NCBI RefSeq assembly: GCF_026210795.1
Contig: NC_089439.1
Span: forward strand, 3,472,001-3,536,000
DNA: 64,000 nucleotides
Reading direction: 5' to 3'
Origin: Rhizophagus irregularis
Lineage: Eukaryota > Glomeromycota > Glomeromycetes > Glomerales > Glomeraceae
Shown here piece by piece: positions 10,170-22,200 of this stretch (positions are counted from its first letter, which is position 1; every line of letters starts with the position of its first letter). Position numbers and translations under genes: made by a program. The notes under the pieces were generated by a model, which searched no databases, was not told the DNA's origin, and saw nothing but the letters and a program-made list of their open reading frames with translations.

Positions 10170-13100
10170 CAGTGTTGGGTTTTGGACATGTCCAAATGCT
10201 TTTTTCGATTGGACAGTTTTGGACAGTTTTGGACATGTCCAAAACTGTCCAAAACTGTCCAAAAGTCTATGAGTTTTGGACTGTCCAAATTTAATTTAGG
10301 ATTGTCCTAAACTAATTTTGGACTGTCCAAAACTGTCCTAAACTAGTTTTGAACAGATTTTGCCGATCGTTAAATACAAGATAATCTTTTTTTTATATAT
10401 ATTTAGCAAGTTTATATTTACAGTAAGAAGATATTAAATAAAATAAATCCAGGTGACAAAGACCGGCAATGTGTATGTACAGCATGTGCAGAAGTTTTAA
10501 AAGAAAATGCTAAAAGTATTATAAATAGAAAAGAAAGAATCAAAAAACATTTGAAAAACTGTGAATATTTTTTAATTAAATATTGAAGAAGCTGAGGAGA
10601 TACTGAAAGATAGTGATAGTGAAGATGAACTTTTTTCAAGTAAACGAATGCGTCTTGATGGTAAATCTTAAATTTTTTAAGAAATTCTTTTTCTTCTTAA
10701 GAAAAATACTAATAAATTTATTTTTAATAGATGACGCTACATCTATTTCAAGTTTTCGCACAAATTTTACACATGCATCATCAAGTAGTCAATCAAGTTT
10801 TTCTAGTAAAAAAGTACAGTCAACGCTAACTAAACATTCTGTACGAAATATTTCTAAATCTGAAATACCTACATTTTACAATTTTTTAATTAGAATGACA
10901 GTAGCTAATGGTTGGGCTTTTCATTGGGTTAATAATCCTTCAACTCTTGGATTTTTTAATTGGTTAAATCCAAAATTGAAATTACCAGATCGAAAACAAT
11001 TAGCTGGTCCAATTTTAGATCAGGCTATTGAAAATATTGAAAATTTACGTCAGGAAAAGTTAAATCAAATACACGAAAAAGCTGGTATTACCCTTTCATT
11101 TGATGGGTGGAAAAACATCATAAATCAAGAATTATTTGGTGTTATGATTGTACTGCCTTCTGGTGAGACATTAGTGTGGAAAGCAGTTGATATAAGTGGT
11201 CAAAGAGAGCGTGCAATTGATATTATACCACACATTGAACAAATTATCGGGGAATTAAAAGAAAAATCAATTAAAATAGCTGCAATCGTAAGTGATAGTG
11301 CTGCTGCATATGCTTCGGCACGGTAAGAATTTTTTAATTATTAATTAATAATTTTATAATAATTAATAAATATGATACTTATTCTTATATATTTTATTAT
11401 ATAGACGGCAACTTCGTCTTAAATACCCTGAATATGTCTTTTTGCCGTGTTTTGCACATCAATGTAATCTGGCTGTTGGCGAAATTTTTAAAGAATCCAG
11501 TACTTTGGCAAAAGCATCAGCTGATGCTGTTAAACTATTTCTTTACTTTACTCAACCGAATAATGCATATTTTATTGGGAAATTAAGAAAAATACAACTA
11601 GAACTTTATAATAAACGTTATGCAATAATCAAACCTGGGGATACACGATGGAATTCTTATTATGAATGTTATAAAAGTTTAATTCGAACTAAGCAAGCAC
11701 TAAGAGTAAGTAAATTTTATTGTTTTTGAATATTGAAAATTAATATATTAATTGGTATTTTTTTTAAAAAGAACTTAGCTACACGATACGAACCTCTTGA
11801 AGCAACTTCTTCAAGATCTACTGAATTATACCTTCCAACTAATATCTGCCAAATAATTATGAATGATTCTTTTTGGTCACAAATTTCGCAACTTGCAACA
11901 TTGATGAAACCTTATTGTGGAGCACTTGACAAATTACAGGCAGATAAAGCTCGGCTATTTGATGTTGCTCTAGCTTTTGGATATTTTATTAAATTTTGGG
12001 AAGAAAATGGAGATCGATCTTTGGCTGAGGGCATGATTTCACATCTTAAAAAACGTTGGAAGGATTGGGAGCAGCCATTGTTGCTACTTGCATTGATTCT
12101 TCATCCTAAATATAGGCTTGATAAGTTTAATCCTGATTTAGAATCAATTAATTTTGTAGTGATGGGAGACTGGCTTTGCTATTATTATCAGGCATGGACA
12201 TCTCAAAAGCCAACAAAACTACTTTTTGAATTTGAATCTTATCGAATTAAAAAATCACCTTTTAATAATGATACATTTGAACAATTTGAAAATGATATCT
12301 TAGCATACTGGTATTATTGTTCTACATTGTATAAGGAATTAGGTCTTATTGCTACAAAAATTTTTAGTATTTGTGTGAACTCAGCTTCTGTTGAAAGATT
12401 ATTTTCATCAATGGGATTTTTGCATACTCCACGAAGAAATAAATTAAAGGTATATATTTTAACATATTGTATTCATTATTTTATAAATTTAATTATAACA
12501 TACATTTAAATTTTATTAACTTATTTTAGTATGAAAAAGTTGTAGCTATGGCTCAACTTCGTGCTGATATCCATCAAACTGAAAATGAAAAGAAGCGAAA
12601 ATGTGAATCTAAAAAATTACAATTATTACTAATTATTAAACAAAATAATCAAGAAATCAATAATGAAAATGAAGAATCACAAGCTAATGTTCAAGAAATG
12701 CTTGAAGATCTTCAGGATGAGACTGGTTATATAACTACTGAGGAAGATTGGCAAGAAAGATTGGAAGAATGGTAGGAATTATTGGCTTTAGAAGAAACAC
12801 AATCTTTTACTGGTATAAATAATGGTGAACTTATCAATAATGATCTATTGAGTTCATATACACATCCTGCTGTTGATATTAATGCAAAGTGGGATTTACG
12901 TGATATTTTTATTAGAGAATTGGAAAAACCTGAGTTTATTTCTTTATCTTCAGAGTTTAATTGAAATTTTTTATAATAAAGTAACTCAATTTTGTTCTAA
13001 TTAAAATAAACATAACAGATAATAAAACAATTTTAGTTTTCATATTGATTAAAATTAATATTTCGATAAAATTAATTAATTAAAATCACGTGATTGTCCA

Positions 13101-13200
13101 AAACCTGTCCATTCAGAAATGGGTTTTGGTTTTGGACATGTTTTGGACAGGGTTTTGGACAAATGTCCAAAACGTGAATTTGTCCAATTGCCCAACACTG
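10170..13200 (+). mobile_element. hAT transposon (autonomous type) inside LINE1
   Basis: Ends CAGTGTTGGG and complement CCCAACACTG, with subterminal TTTGGACA/TGTCC repeats. It is flanked by an exact 8-bp duplication GCCTATGG (10162-10169 and 13201-13208). Removing the element and one duplication restores the LINE1 reverse transcriptase reading frame. The size (3.03 kb), YARNG ends and transposase all agree with the hAT superfamily. Confidence 0.95.
10424..12964 (+). pseudogene. hAT transposase with BED finger, nearly intact
   Basis: A BED-type finger (CTAC, then H-L-K-N-C) is encoded near 10470-10563. The RNase H-like core includes IVSDSAAAYA (candidate Asp) and GDTRWNSYYE. The C-terminal dimerisation region has SASVERLFSSMGFLHTPRR. 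Predicted introns are 10661-10730, 11323-11404, 11706-11771 and 12450-12529. Defects are few: a frame slip just after the BED finger near 10580 and an in-frame TAG at 12773-12775, where CAG (Gln) would fit. The cut-and-paste enzyme acts in the nucleus on the CAGTG ends. The low decay suggests a relatively recent insertion. Confidence 0.9.
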
Positions 13201-16200
13201 GCCTATGGCCAGGGAAAACAGTAAAGAACTATGGGTCCTCACACAGGATATGAAAAAGACGTTTGACTCAGTGGGATTAGAGGTTTTAAAATGAGCCATG
13301 CTTCGTATTGACATCCCAGCATCATTGGTTGAATGGATTATAGCCCTCTTCAAACACAGACACCTTAAAGTAGCCACAGCGTATGGACTACGTGATGGGT
13401 TCACCGGAAATGACGGAATTGATCAGGGCGACGCACTTTCCCCACTATTGTGGCGAATTTTTTATGATCTGCTGTTGATAAGAATACAGCAAATCAAAGA
13501 CAGCGGATATGAAATGAAGGTTACCTGGCCGAATGATATTAATGACCCTATCACATGGACGCAATACAGGCTTCAGGTCCTCGTATGTGCATATATGGAT
13601 GATACGATATTCTTAGAATCATCAAGATTTAGAATGCAAAATATAGTAGATATAGCAAATGAATTCTATATAATTAATGATATTGATATCAACGCTAAGA
13701 AGTCAGAATTGATAATCATCAACCCAACTGTGGAACGGCACGAACAAAATATTGAACTAGGTCGTGATCGTTCTATAATTCAAGCCACAAATGAGGAAAT
13801 AAGGTATCTCAGAGTCTGGTTCTCCAATAAACCGAGCAGACGATGATGGATGCAACGCCTATCTATGATAGTCAACGATTTTTGTACTATAGTCCGTAGG
13901 AAATTCGTTTCAGCTGGTCAATGCATTTACCTAATCAATAGAGTATTAATACCTAGACTAATATATACAGCTCAAATTATGGACATTATCGAGCGTGATT
14001 GGAATCACATATTTGCTCCGGTAATGAAGGTGGTAAAAAATTGATTGAAATTACCTAAGAACACACCTTCGTCATTATTATTTCATGAGGGATGTCTCGG
14101 TATGGATCATCCATGGAAACTCCACTGCATCAATACCATAACAGACTTAACGATTAGATTGAATAGTGATTCATACGCAGCGACATCAACACAGATTAGA
14201 CTCAGAGACGCGCAGCTTAAATCACTCATCACAGATCTGATTTTTGACTGCGATCTTCAAGTAATGCCTTGGATAAAGCCTCAAGTCTGGAAAAACGTCT
14301 TATTTAATGCATTGGTAATAGCTAAGACCCTCGACATGACAATGGCGATAGACCCGATTAATAGATCAATCTGGAGTGTATTAGGGGGAAAGAGCCGATA
14401 TTAAAGTTCTTTAAACAATATCAACTTACAAAATACATATATCAGATAAACCAAAGCCCACATTACCCAATATTCTATATTGATCAATTATTTATCAGGG
14501 GTACACATCTTATGACATGGAAACAATATCGTAAATTAGTATTACTCCCAGTACAAGGAAGAGTAGCCAGATGGTATCGTGATGTGACCCATTTGTGCAC
14601 ATCCAGAATAGATAATTTAACGGTAAATGATGATTTGGAGCTTGCTAAAGTTAACCATTGGGCCTTTTTAATGGATATCACACCAGACGCACGCCGTAAA
14701 CAAGTTGTCTATGTTCGGGAACCTTTGGCTAATTCAGACGTATGGTCAATAGCCAAAGTTAACAAAATACTCTGACATGAACAGGAAATTTTAGTGAATT
14801 ATCGACTGGGATACAATAATAACAGAATCATAGGATGGCAGGACACGGGACGATCCATACCGGCTTACTATTGCAAGGTGGCAATATTAGAAAAAAGTTC
14901 TAATATGCGCGGTTGGAGTTTTCCTAGTGAATGGTTGTCATCAACTCATCGATCTAACACCATGATACCTGATGATATGGTACCAACAGCGGCCCTAAAT
15001 CCTATAATTAGTTTACCATTGGTTCAAGACATATGGATTCACAGATGGATAGATGATGATAACCTAAAAGCTCAACTAATAGATATTAGAAATATACTAG
15101 CAGAGAGAACAGAGGTAGAATATTACACAGATGGTTCGCTCATGCCAAGTATCCCTACATCAGTGGGCAAACAAAACCCTAATCTAGTGTACACAAATAT
15201 GGGTGCAGCGTTTTGTGTTAATAATGAACCTGCTTTGTCAACCTAAACAAATTTATCATTATGGCCCTCATCTACACGTGCAGAATTAGTGGCCATTTTT
15301 CTGGCATTACTCACAGGTCCTATAAATGCAAAAATCAGGATCTATACAGACAGTCAAAGCGCCATCTACATGATCAATAATCAACATAATAAATCAGGCA
15401 GGAAACTACTAAAACAGACTAATTCTTTAATCTTACTCAAGATAGATATTCTTTTACAAGAAAAAAAGATGGATCTAGAATTAGTGAAAGTTAAGAAACA
15501 TAGTGGAGATGTTATGAATGAAATGGTAGATGAATTAGCTAAAAATACAAGTAACAACAGCTGCTACTTTAACAATAGGTTTAGCTATAGTAGTAGGACA
15601 GTTAGATTTTTTCCAATTTTCAAACAGATCCCAATAGAGTACAATTTAAGGAAATTTATCAAAACTCTAATGAATGCTAGAGTGGCAGCAGAATGGTCAA
15701 TGTTAAAAACCAATGGACATGAAATACCAATTGCCTGGAATATAACATGGAATTTAATTCATAGATATAAAGGGTTTAATTGTATTTCAGTTAAAAAACA
15801 CTGGCATTTAATTTTTATTATTAAACTATTTGCTAAACTTCTTCCTATAGGTACTATCCTGTTACAGCGAAAACCAAATATATACAAAGATTTTGTTTGT
15901 CCCAGGTGCAATGCTAATAAAGAAGAATACAGATATCATTTTATTGAATGTGATGCCAATAAGGATCTATGGCCTATAATTAAAAGTAGAATGCAAGATG
16001 ATGTGATTCCTATAATTCAAAAATGGAGTAACATACCAGAAAACACACCTAAAGCCATAAGTGAGAAATTAAACCAGATACTAGGATTACAACATGATAA
16101 CAAAAAATTTATTGATTTTAGCTCATTGGCCTTGGAAGCTAAAATTAACACCAATATTTCCAAAATTTCAAAACAAACATTTGGATTCTCAGAATCAAAA

Positions 16201-16662
16201 AACATTTTATTCTTGGCTTCACTTTTGGACTCCTTTATTATTCACTTTAAAGAACTAATTTGGATACCAAGATGTAATGCTACTATTGCATGGGAAAAGA
16301 CTAGAAATATTGGAAGAAAAGAAAAATTAAATGAATCTGAAAATATGGATCGTTACTTCAAATCCTCTCACCAACAGGTTAAACACTTAAAACAGGATAA
16401 ACAAACTTTAAAGAAGAACAATTATTCAGATTTACAGGAAGATCAAATTGCAGTACTTGATGATATTTCAATTGAGTTGGATTCAGTGCAGTCTGAAAAT
16501 TCATTAAATGAAAATCACATTATATCAAAGTGTTATAGAGTGGAAAAAAAAGCTCAAGATCAGATGAGTTTACTAATTAGTAATAACTGGTGGTATAGCT
16601 GGGCATATAAGAAAACAAAAAATATTATTAACAATGTTATAATAGATCTAATAACAACATAA
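13201..16662 (+). pseudogene. LINE1 ORF2 part 3: reverse transcriptase, RNase H, C-terminal zinc region
   Basis: Reverse transcriptase motifs in order: QDMKKTFDSVG (motif A), GIDQGDALSPLLW (motif B), AYMDDT (motif C) and SELIIIN. The thumb region follows. RNase H motifs are YYTDGS, RAELVAIFLALL, IYTDSQSA and NEMVDELAK. A CPRCNANKEEYRYHFIEC zinc-binding segment comes next, then a long charged C terminus. Broken by TGA at 13292, 13844, 14042 and 14773, TAA at 15244 and a frameshift near 14395; the other stops lie in a frame that otherwise stays open. The enzyme would have copied LINE RNA at the target. RNase H places it in an I/Tad-like group (inference). Confidence 0.92.
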
Positions 16663-16890
16663 TTAATTTTACTCTGAACTTAAATTCATTAATTTTGAAA
16701 GGAAAAAAAAAAAAACCTCAAATCTTGTAGTTCAAATTAATTGGTATAGTATCAACTATCATTTTTCTTTTATTATCTATATTTTGATGATTGCATCCTG
16801 CTGGGTGGATATAGCTCATGATAATTTGTTTGTATGGTATATAAACTTAATATCAATAAAGCATATATAAATCATTAAAAAAAAAAAAAA
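16663..16890 (+). other. LINE1 3' untranslated region with poly(A) tail
   Basis: Contains AATAAA at 16855-16860 and ends in 14 adenines directly before the target duplication, which marks the true 3' end of the copy. Confidence 0.85.
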
Positions 16891-16974
16891 TAGTCAGATA
16901 TAATTATCGTAGTAGAGCATTAAATTATTAATAGTCAGATATATATTTGAGTAGCAGGATAGAATTTTTTAATA

Positions 16975-18256
16975 CAGTGTGTTGCAAAAAAAACTGGAAT
17001 TTTATTCACATGACATAAATCAGACTTACGTACCCAATTTGTATCCGATTTGGAAAATCTAAAATGGAAAATCGACATGACGATCATAACCATAAATCCC
17101 GACCTAATTCGTAAATAATATATTTATGTTTTTCCGAGCTACTGCGCCACAAAATGACAGTTTCAAAGAAAGAAAGGCAGCGACAAACAATTTTACAATT
17201 GTGGAGTGAGGGTATGCGTAAAGGGACTGAAATACACAAGATTACACGCATCCCACTCTCCACTATATATGATAATATTAAAAAGTTAAAAGAGGATAAC
17301 ATAGTAAACCGAAAAAAGGGAAGTGGTCGCCCAAGGAAAATTACCGGCAAATTTTCCAGGTCCCTCGGACAAAGTATCCGAAGAGATACATCAGTTCCAA
17401 CGAGGACTTTGGCCAAAAAATTGGGCCAAATGGGCCTTGAAGTATCCCACTCGACAGTTTCAAGGCACTTAACTGTCCATGGCTATAAAAAATCACTTCC
17501 AAGGGCGACCCCAATGCTTACTGCTGCGCATAAGCAAAAACGTATCGAATGGGCGCAGCAGCACATTAATGATAATTGGAACACAACACTTTTTTCGGAT
17601 GAAATGGCCTTCCAACTCTTCTGGAACACTGTGAAGCGTTGGCATAAGAAAATTCAGCCAATACGCCCCATGCCAAAAGACAGAACAAAGATTTTTACAT
17701 GGGGCGGATTTTGCGTAACGGGCAAAACAAGTTTGTTTTGCTTCCGTCGAATAATGAATGCCGAATTTTATGTTGAGATCCTTGAAAATCATATTCCGGA
17801 GATTGATGCAATGCTCGGTGATGATTGGCGGCTCCAGCAAGACAATGACCCGAAGCATACTAGCCGTCTTGCTAAAGAATTCCTCCAAAACAATGTCCCG
17901 GAAGTCATGGATTGGCCCTCAAATAGTCCTGACTTAAATCTGATAGAAAATTTATGGGCTATTGTTAAGGGGAATGTGAAGCGCCGAATGCCAAAAAATC
18001 TCAATGAATTGGAGAGTTTTATGGCAGAGGAATGGTCGGCAATTCCGGATACCGTGATAAAGAATCTCGCCGGTTCAATGAAACGACGTTGCGAGCTAAT
18101 TATCGAAAATAATGGAGAACGAATCTCCTATTAAATTATATTAATAGAAAGAGCTGGTTTCTAGCTCTTAAATAAAAAAAAATTTACTATGTTTTTATAT
18201 TCTCAATGTGAAGTTATGGCCGTTTACTTTATTCCGGTTTTTTTTGCAACACACTG
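16975..18256 (+). mobile_element. Tc1-like transposon, structurally complete
   Basis: 1282 bp flanked by TA. Left end CAGTGTGTTGCAAAAAAAAC and right end its complement, about 30 bp of terminal repeat with few mismatches. It is inserted in a TA-rich tract of R1 copy 1. One uninterrupted transposase ORF fills the centre. Confidence 0.95.
17154..18134 (+). CDS. Tc1-type DD34E transposase, intact
   Basis: 326 residues without stop or intron, the normal length for Tc1 transposases (about 340). Two helix-turn-helix units lie at about residues 10-55 and 65-105 (LSTIYDNIKKLK; VSHSTVSRHL). Catalytic residues are FSDEMAFQ (D1), QQDNDPKHTS (D2) and SPDLNLIENLW (E), with 34 residues between D2 and E by count. 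The GRPRK-like segment GSGRPRK at about residue 50-60 resembles the family's AT-hook. It cuts and pastes at TA sites. As the only uninterrupted full-length transposase in the window, it may be active or recently active. Confidence 0.93.
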   Translation: MTVSKKERQRQTILQLWSEGMRKGTEIHKITRIPLSTIYDNIKKLKEDNIVNRKKGSGRPRKITGKFSRSLGQSIRRDTSVPTRTLAKKLGQMGLEVSHSTVSRHLTVHGYKKSLPRATPMLTAAHKQKRIEWAQQHINDNWNTTLFSDEMAFQLFWNTVKRWHKKIQPIRPMPKDRTKIFTWGGFCVTGKTSLFCFRRIMNAEFYVEILENHIPEIDAMLGDDWRLQQDNDPKHTSRLAKEFLQNNVPEVMDWPSNSPDLNLIENLWAIVKGNVKRRMPKNLNELESFMAEEWSAIPDTVIKNLAGSMKRRCELIIENNGERISY

Positions 18257-18801
18257 TATATATATATAATATAATATATATTTACATTTTCACATTAAAA
18301 AAATCTAATAAAATATGTAAACAAAGTTATAAACATGTTTATATAAAAAAAATTTACTATTTTTAATACAAAGAATAAGTTAATTGTATACGTAATACAG
18401 AGAACATTTTTAGACGTGATCATGTAACGTGTTTTTAATAAAACAAATACGCGTCCACGTAACATTAAAATCATAAATCATATACGCGTCCATGTAACAT
18501 TTAAAAAATATATATTTAAAATAAGAGCAACAGGTGGGTGGGAAGGGAAAAATAAGTGTTTTTCTGTTTTTTTATAATTTTACACTATAATTTTTGTAAT
18601 AATCAATAAAAGTTATTTCATTTTTACTTAGAAAATTTTTTAAAAATATTTTTTTTAACAAATTTTACAGTAAATTTTAAAAATAAAAATTCCGCGTATT
18701 GGTAGCGTTACAAAAAACATGAATAAATCCATAAATATCTATTCAATCATGATAAAATTTATATATAAGTAGATTCAAACCTGTTGAACAACTTTACTTA
18801 C
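18257..18801 (+). repeat. R1 copy 1, right-hand internal segment
   Basis: About 545 bp matching 39047-39576 of R1 copy 2 with small differences. It contains CACGTGTTT-like and ACGCGTCC motifs and no ORF. Differences between copies are often C/T or G/A at CpG positions. Confidence 0.8.
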
Positions 18802-18816
18802 ACTAGTCAAAAACCA

Positions 18817-19215
18817 GGCAAACATGGCATAGTAGCCTTTATCTTTATTAAATTTATTCGAACTTTACAGTTTACAAGAAATTAAAAAGAAAATTAAAAA
18901 ATAAAACTAACTAAAAACAAAGCTATATAGTCTCCTAAGAAAAAATAAAGTAAAAAATTAATCTAAAAAAAAGAAAAATCGCATTACACTAAATTTCCCC
19001 AGATCTTCCCCCTTGATATATTCCAACCAAAGTAGAAGCAACTATGCTAACAAAATAACGAATAGCGCGCCCACTATAAAAATTGACACTCCATCCTGCA
19101 AAAGCTGTTATTAAGTAGCACCGTTAGACGACCCATAAAACCTGAAAAGTGATTAAATCAAGGCAAACCATATTTCATCGAGTTCTTCAACCAATCGGTT
19201 CCAGAGTCACGTGAA
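18817..19215 (-). other. LINE2 3' end and decayed C-terminal coding tail
   Basis: After the last stop at 19216 the minus strand still shows short stretches that look coding in shifted frames, then AT-rich sequence to the target duplication. No poly(A) run is present. Confidence 0.5.
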
Positions 19216-22200
19216 TCATGTAGGGTCGGAGGTGGTAAAGATGAGTAAGGTATGAGGCAAATTAGATGGCTTCAGGGTAGTTTTCAACTTATAGGTAATG
19301 TTCATCGCGTTTTCCCATCTACATTTCTCATAAGAACGCAGATTCCAAATTCGTCTTCTGAATTTCTGAACAAAATTGTTATGAATAGCAGCGATAACCT
19401 TAATCGCAGAGGTTCTCGGAATAGATAAATTGACAAATAAGTCAATAAAAAGTTTGGGTAAACAACCACGGACAAGGGCATAGGAGGACCAATTTGGTAA
19501 AGAATTAAGGTACGAGCGTAGAGAAGTAAGTTTAGCAATAAGTGGAGTAGGATCAATGTCAGCCGATTTACCGGCTTCCAAAAGTTTAGAAATTAAGTGA
19601 TTTTGATAAGATTGAAGAATTTGTTGCATAGGTAGACGATGTCTTTTGTACATAAAAAGGTGCATGAGGTCTTCCATGCGGTCGATACAAGAACGGCAAG
19701 TTAATTTGTCTATGTATAAGTCTGGTCGGATCCGTTTAAGCTTTTCCAATGTAGGCAAATCATCCAAGAAAAGTTTGAATTTAAAGGTTAGGTGTCTTGA
19801 AGCGTGCTCAGGAGTAAAAGATGCATCATGAGAAGGCTTGAAATTCAAAGTGAACCAAGTAAGTTCCCAGTCGACAATATAATCTATATTAGATGATAAT
19901 AAATAGGTAAAACGAAATCGCGTTAGATTTAACAAATCACGCATTAACTGCGTTTGATAATATTGTTTGAGAAGGTGTCACAGATTAGATTCACAAACGA
20001 CATCATTGTCATAAATTAAGACAAAATCATGGGCAGAAGCAAGGTCTATGCCAGAAATCAAAATACTGGATGACGCAGTATGAGCAGTGTTGGCCAAGGA
20101 ATCAGCAAAATCGTTTAAATAATTGCCAGAGTGAGCTTTGACTTTGACAGGAAAAACTGTCAAATTCTTGGAAAGGATAGTTCGTTCAATGATAGCCCAA
20201 AGTTCAAAATTTGTTGTTTTGTAGTAAAGGCGGCTATTCGAGTACACATAGGAAGAACAACTTCGAAGGCCGTCAATGGCAGTTTGCGAGTCAGTATAAA
20301 TAGTAACTTCTGAGTCACGAGGAGAGATGGTTAAAACTGCGTAAATAGCTGCAGCTTCAGCTCGTGAAGAAGAAGGATTATCTCGAATAAGGCCGTGAGC
20401 ATAAGTGGCAATGGAGTTAGGAAAACCTGCATCAGGAACAATTTGCATCCAGGACCAGCCCATAGAAACATCAGGAGCGCCTAAATTGGTAAGAGATCCA
20501 TCAGTGAAAAAGATGTAACGCGAGTCCAAAGACATGACCAACGGGGAATTTGCAAAAACAGCAGCAGCTGAGGATTCAATAGTGACAGGAGTGGCAGGGG
20601 CTATGACGGTATCTGTAGAAGGGGAATCAAAATCAAAATCCAATCTACTATAATAAAGACACCATCTTCTATATCAGCCCAAGTAAGAGGGGAAGTCACT
20701 TCAGAAGTAGTACGTCTAATTCGCTGATTGGTAGTGGGCAGAATAAGCGAATGTTGTAGAGAGATTGTGGACGTACAAAGGGTTAAATCAGCATTCCGTT
20801 TTTTGGAAGGAGGCAAAGGAGTATGAGCAGCGCAACCAGGGCAAGGAGAAAGTCTAATAAGATCACCAGGCGAAGATTCACATTCAGGAGAAATCCAGTG
20901 AACAATAGAACAAGTACCACGACTTGCTTGGACCAAAAGTTGTTTGCCAAAGATGGGAGAATTATGATCGTCCAACATGACAATCCAATTTTTTGTAGTG
21001 GGAGGAGAGGATAGGCAAGAAGCCAATTCATAAAATGAAGAGTCATTCGTATGTGTAATAACAAAACGATCCAGCAGACGATTATTGGAGTCAGGAACAG
21101 TGGTAACTTGTTGAATATCTTTGTACCAAAAAGGGATACGGCCGGGACCACGTCGTCCAACTAAATTGTCATAGTAAGCCTTCCAGGAAATTAAATGAGA
21201 TCCTTGGGGAGTAACAAGCTGAGATAGATAAAACAGTTGTCATTTTCGCAAAATAGGGAAATAGGCTTTAAAGGCCTTAGGTGTCATGCATTCAAATAAA
21301 GGAACGCGTCCATCTAACAAGGATAGGTTCGGAAGCTTCGAAAGTTGAGTATGAAGCAAACGAAAAGGAGTAGAAGTTAAGAGAGCAATAGTGCAAGCGA
21401 TATAATCTTTCTTAAAAGAAAATAAAGAAGACCATATAGACCAATCCTTAATTAAAAGAGGAGAAATAGGAATCAAAAAATTATATTGAATTAAACACAA
21501 TCTATAAATAAAAAGAGATTGAATAAAAGAAGAAGAAGAATTAGCCATTAAAAATAAATTGGTAATATGACATTGACATTGATGAGCAAACAAATTAATT
21601 AAGCCCAAGGCTTGAGACAAAAATAAAATGGGATTGGGTAAAGAACGAGAAAAATTTGCTTTATGCTTCACAACAGATCGTATACTTCTCGTTATTAGGT
21701 GGCAGTCAGATTCAGACAAGTGAGTAACTTGCATCCGGTATTCGAGTTTCGGTATAAGAACAGCATTATGTAAATACACAACTTGTTTGGGAGTGAGCTT
21801 TGCCGGTCGGATGGTCGCAGCAAAGGAGCAGCATTCGCGTTTAAGTTGCTTTCTGACAAAATCACGGAAACTCTTAATGTTAAACCAGACACCTAAAAAA
21901 CGAAAAGAAGTTGTCATGGAAATTGGGGTGATAGTAATAGAAGGAACACTATTTAAAGAGGATAAATCCAAATTAAAAGTAATAGGAGATAAAGTGGAAT
22001 TCGAAGTCATAGGCAACGAATTAGTAATTAACACATATTTGTTGTGATTGGCAGAAGTGTTGTTGATCTGATAAAATTCTTCAGTAATGGATAACATAAA
22101 TTCCATGCCAGCTTTTGACGAGGAAATAAGAGTAGAGTCATCCATAAAAACTAAATTATTAATCTTCAAATCAGGAGAAGGAGTTGGAGAATTAATTAAA

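Larger units (their letters stand above)
4026..16890 (+). mobile_element. LINE1: non-LTR retrotransposon, 5'-truncated, split by two DNA transposons
   Basis: Flanked by a 14-bp target duplication TAGTCAGATATAAT (4012-4025 and 16891-16904). The homologous empty site is preserved in R1 copy 2 near 36298-36311. The 3' end carries AATAAA at 16855-16860 and a 14-nt A tail at 16877-16890. It encodes an apurinic-type endonuclease, reverse transcriptase, RNase H and a C-terminal zinc-binding region. No ORF1 is present, and the first ATG is formed across the junction, so the copy is 5'-truncated. About 4.2 kb and 3.0 kb of later insertions sit inside it. Confidence 0.92.
3900..18801 (+). mobile_element. 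R1 repeat, copy 1 (left end plus two internal segments, disrupted)
   Basis: Segments 3900-4025, 16891-16974 and 18257-18801 match, in order, the R1 copy at 36183-39932 (36183-36308, 36294-36380 and 39047 onward). The left end reads AGGACCCCAAACAATATATA. Copy 1 is interrupted by LINE1 and by the Tc1 element. The match stops near 18800 at the sequence where LINE2 and the 26991 palindrome lie, and the R1 right end is not found, so this copy has lost it. Confidence 0.8.

Noticed and set aside
13590-13610. YMDD motif suggesting a retrovirus or pararetrovirus
   Set aside because: Upstream endonuclease, downstream RNase H, poly(A) tail and target duplication identify a non-LTR retrotransposon. No LTRs, gag or protease were seen.
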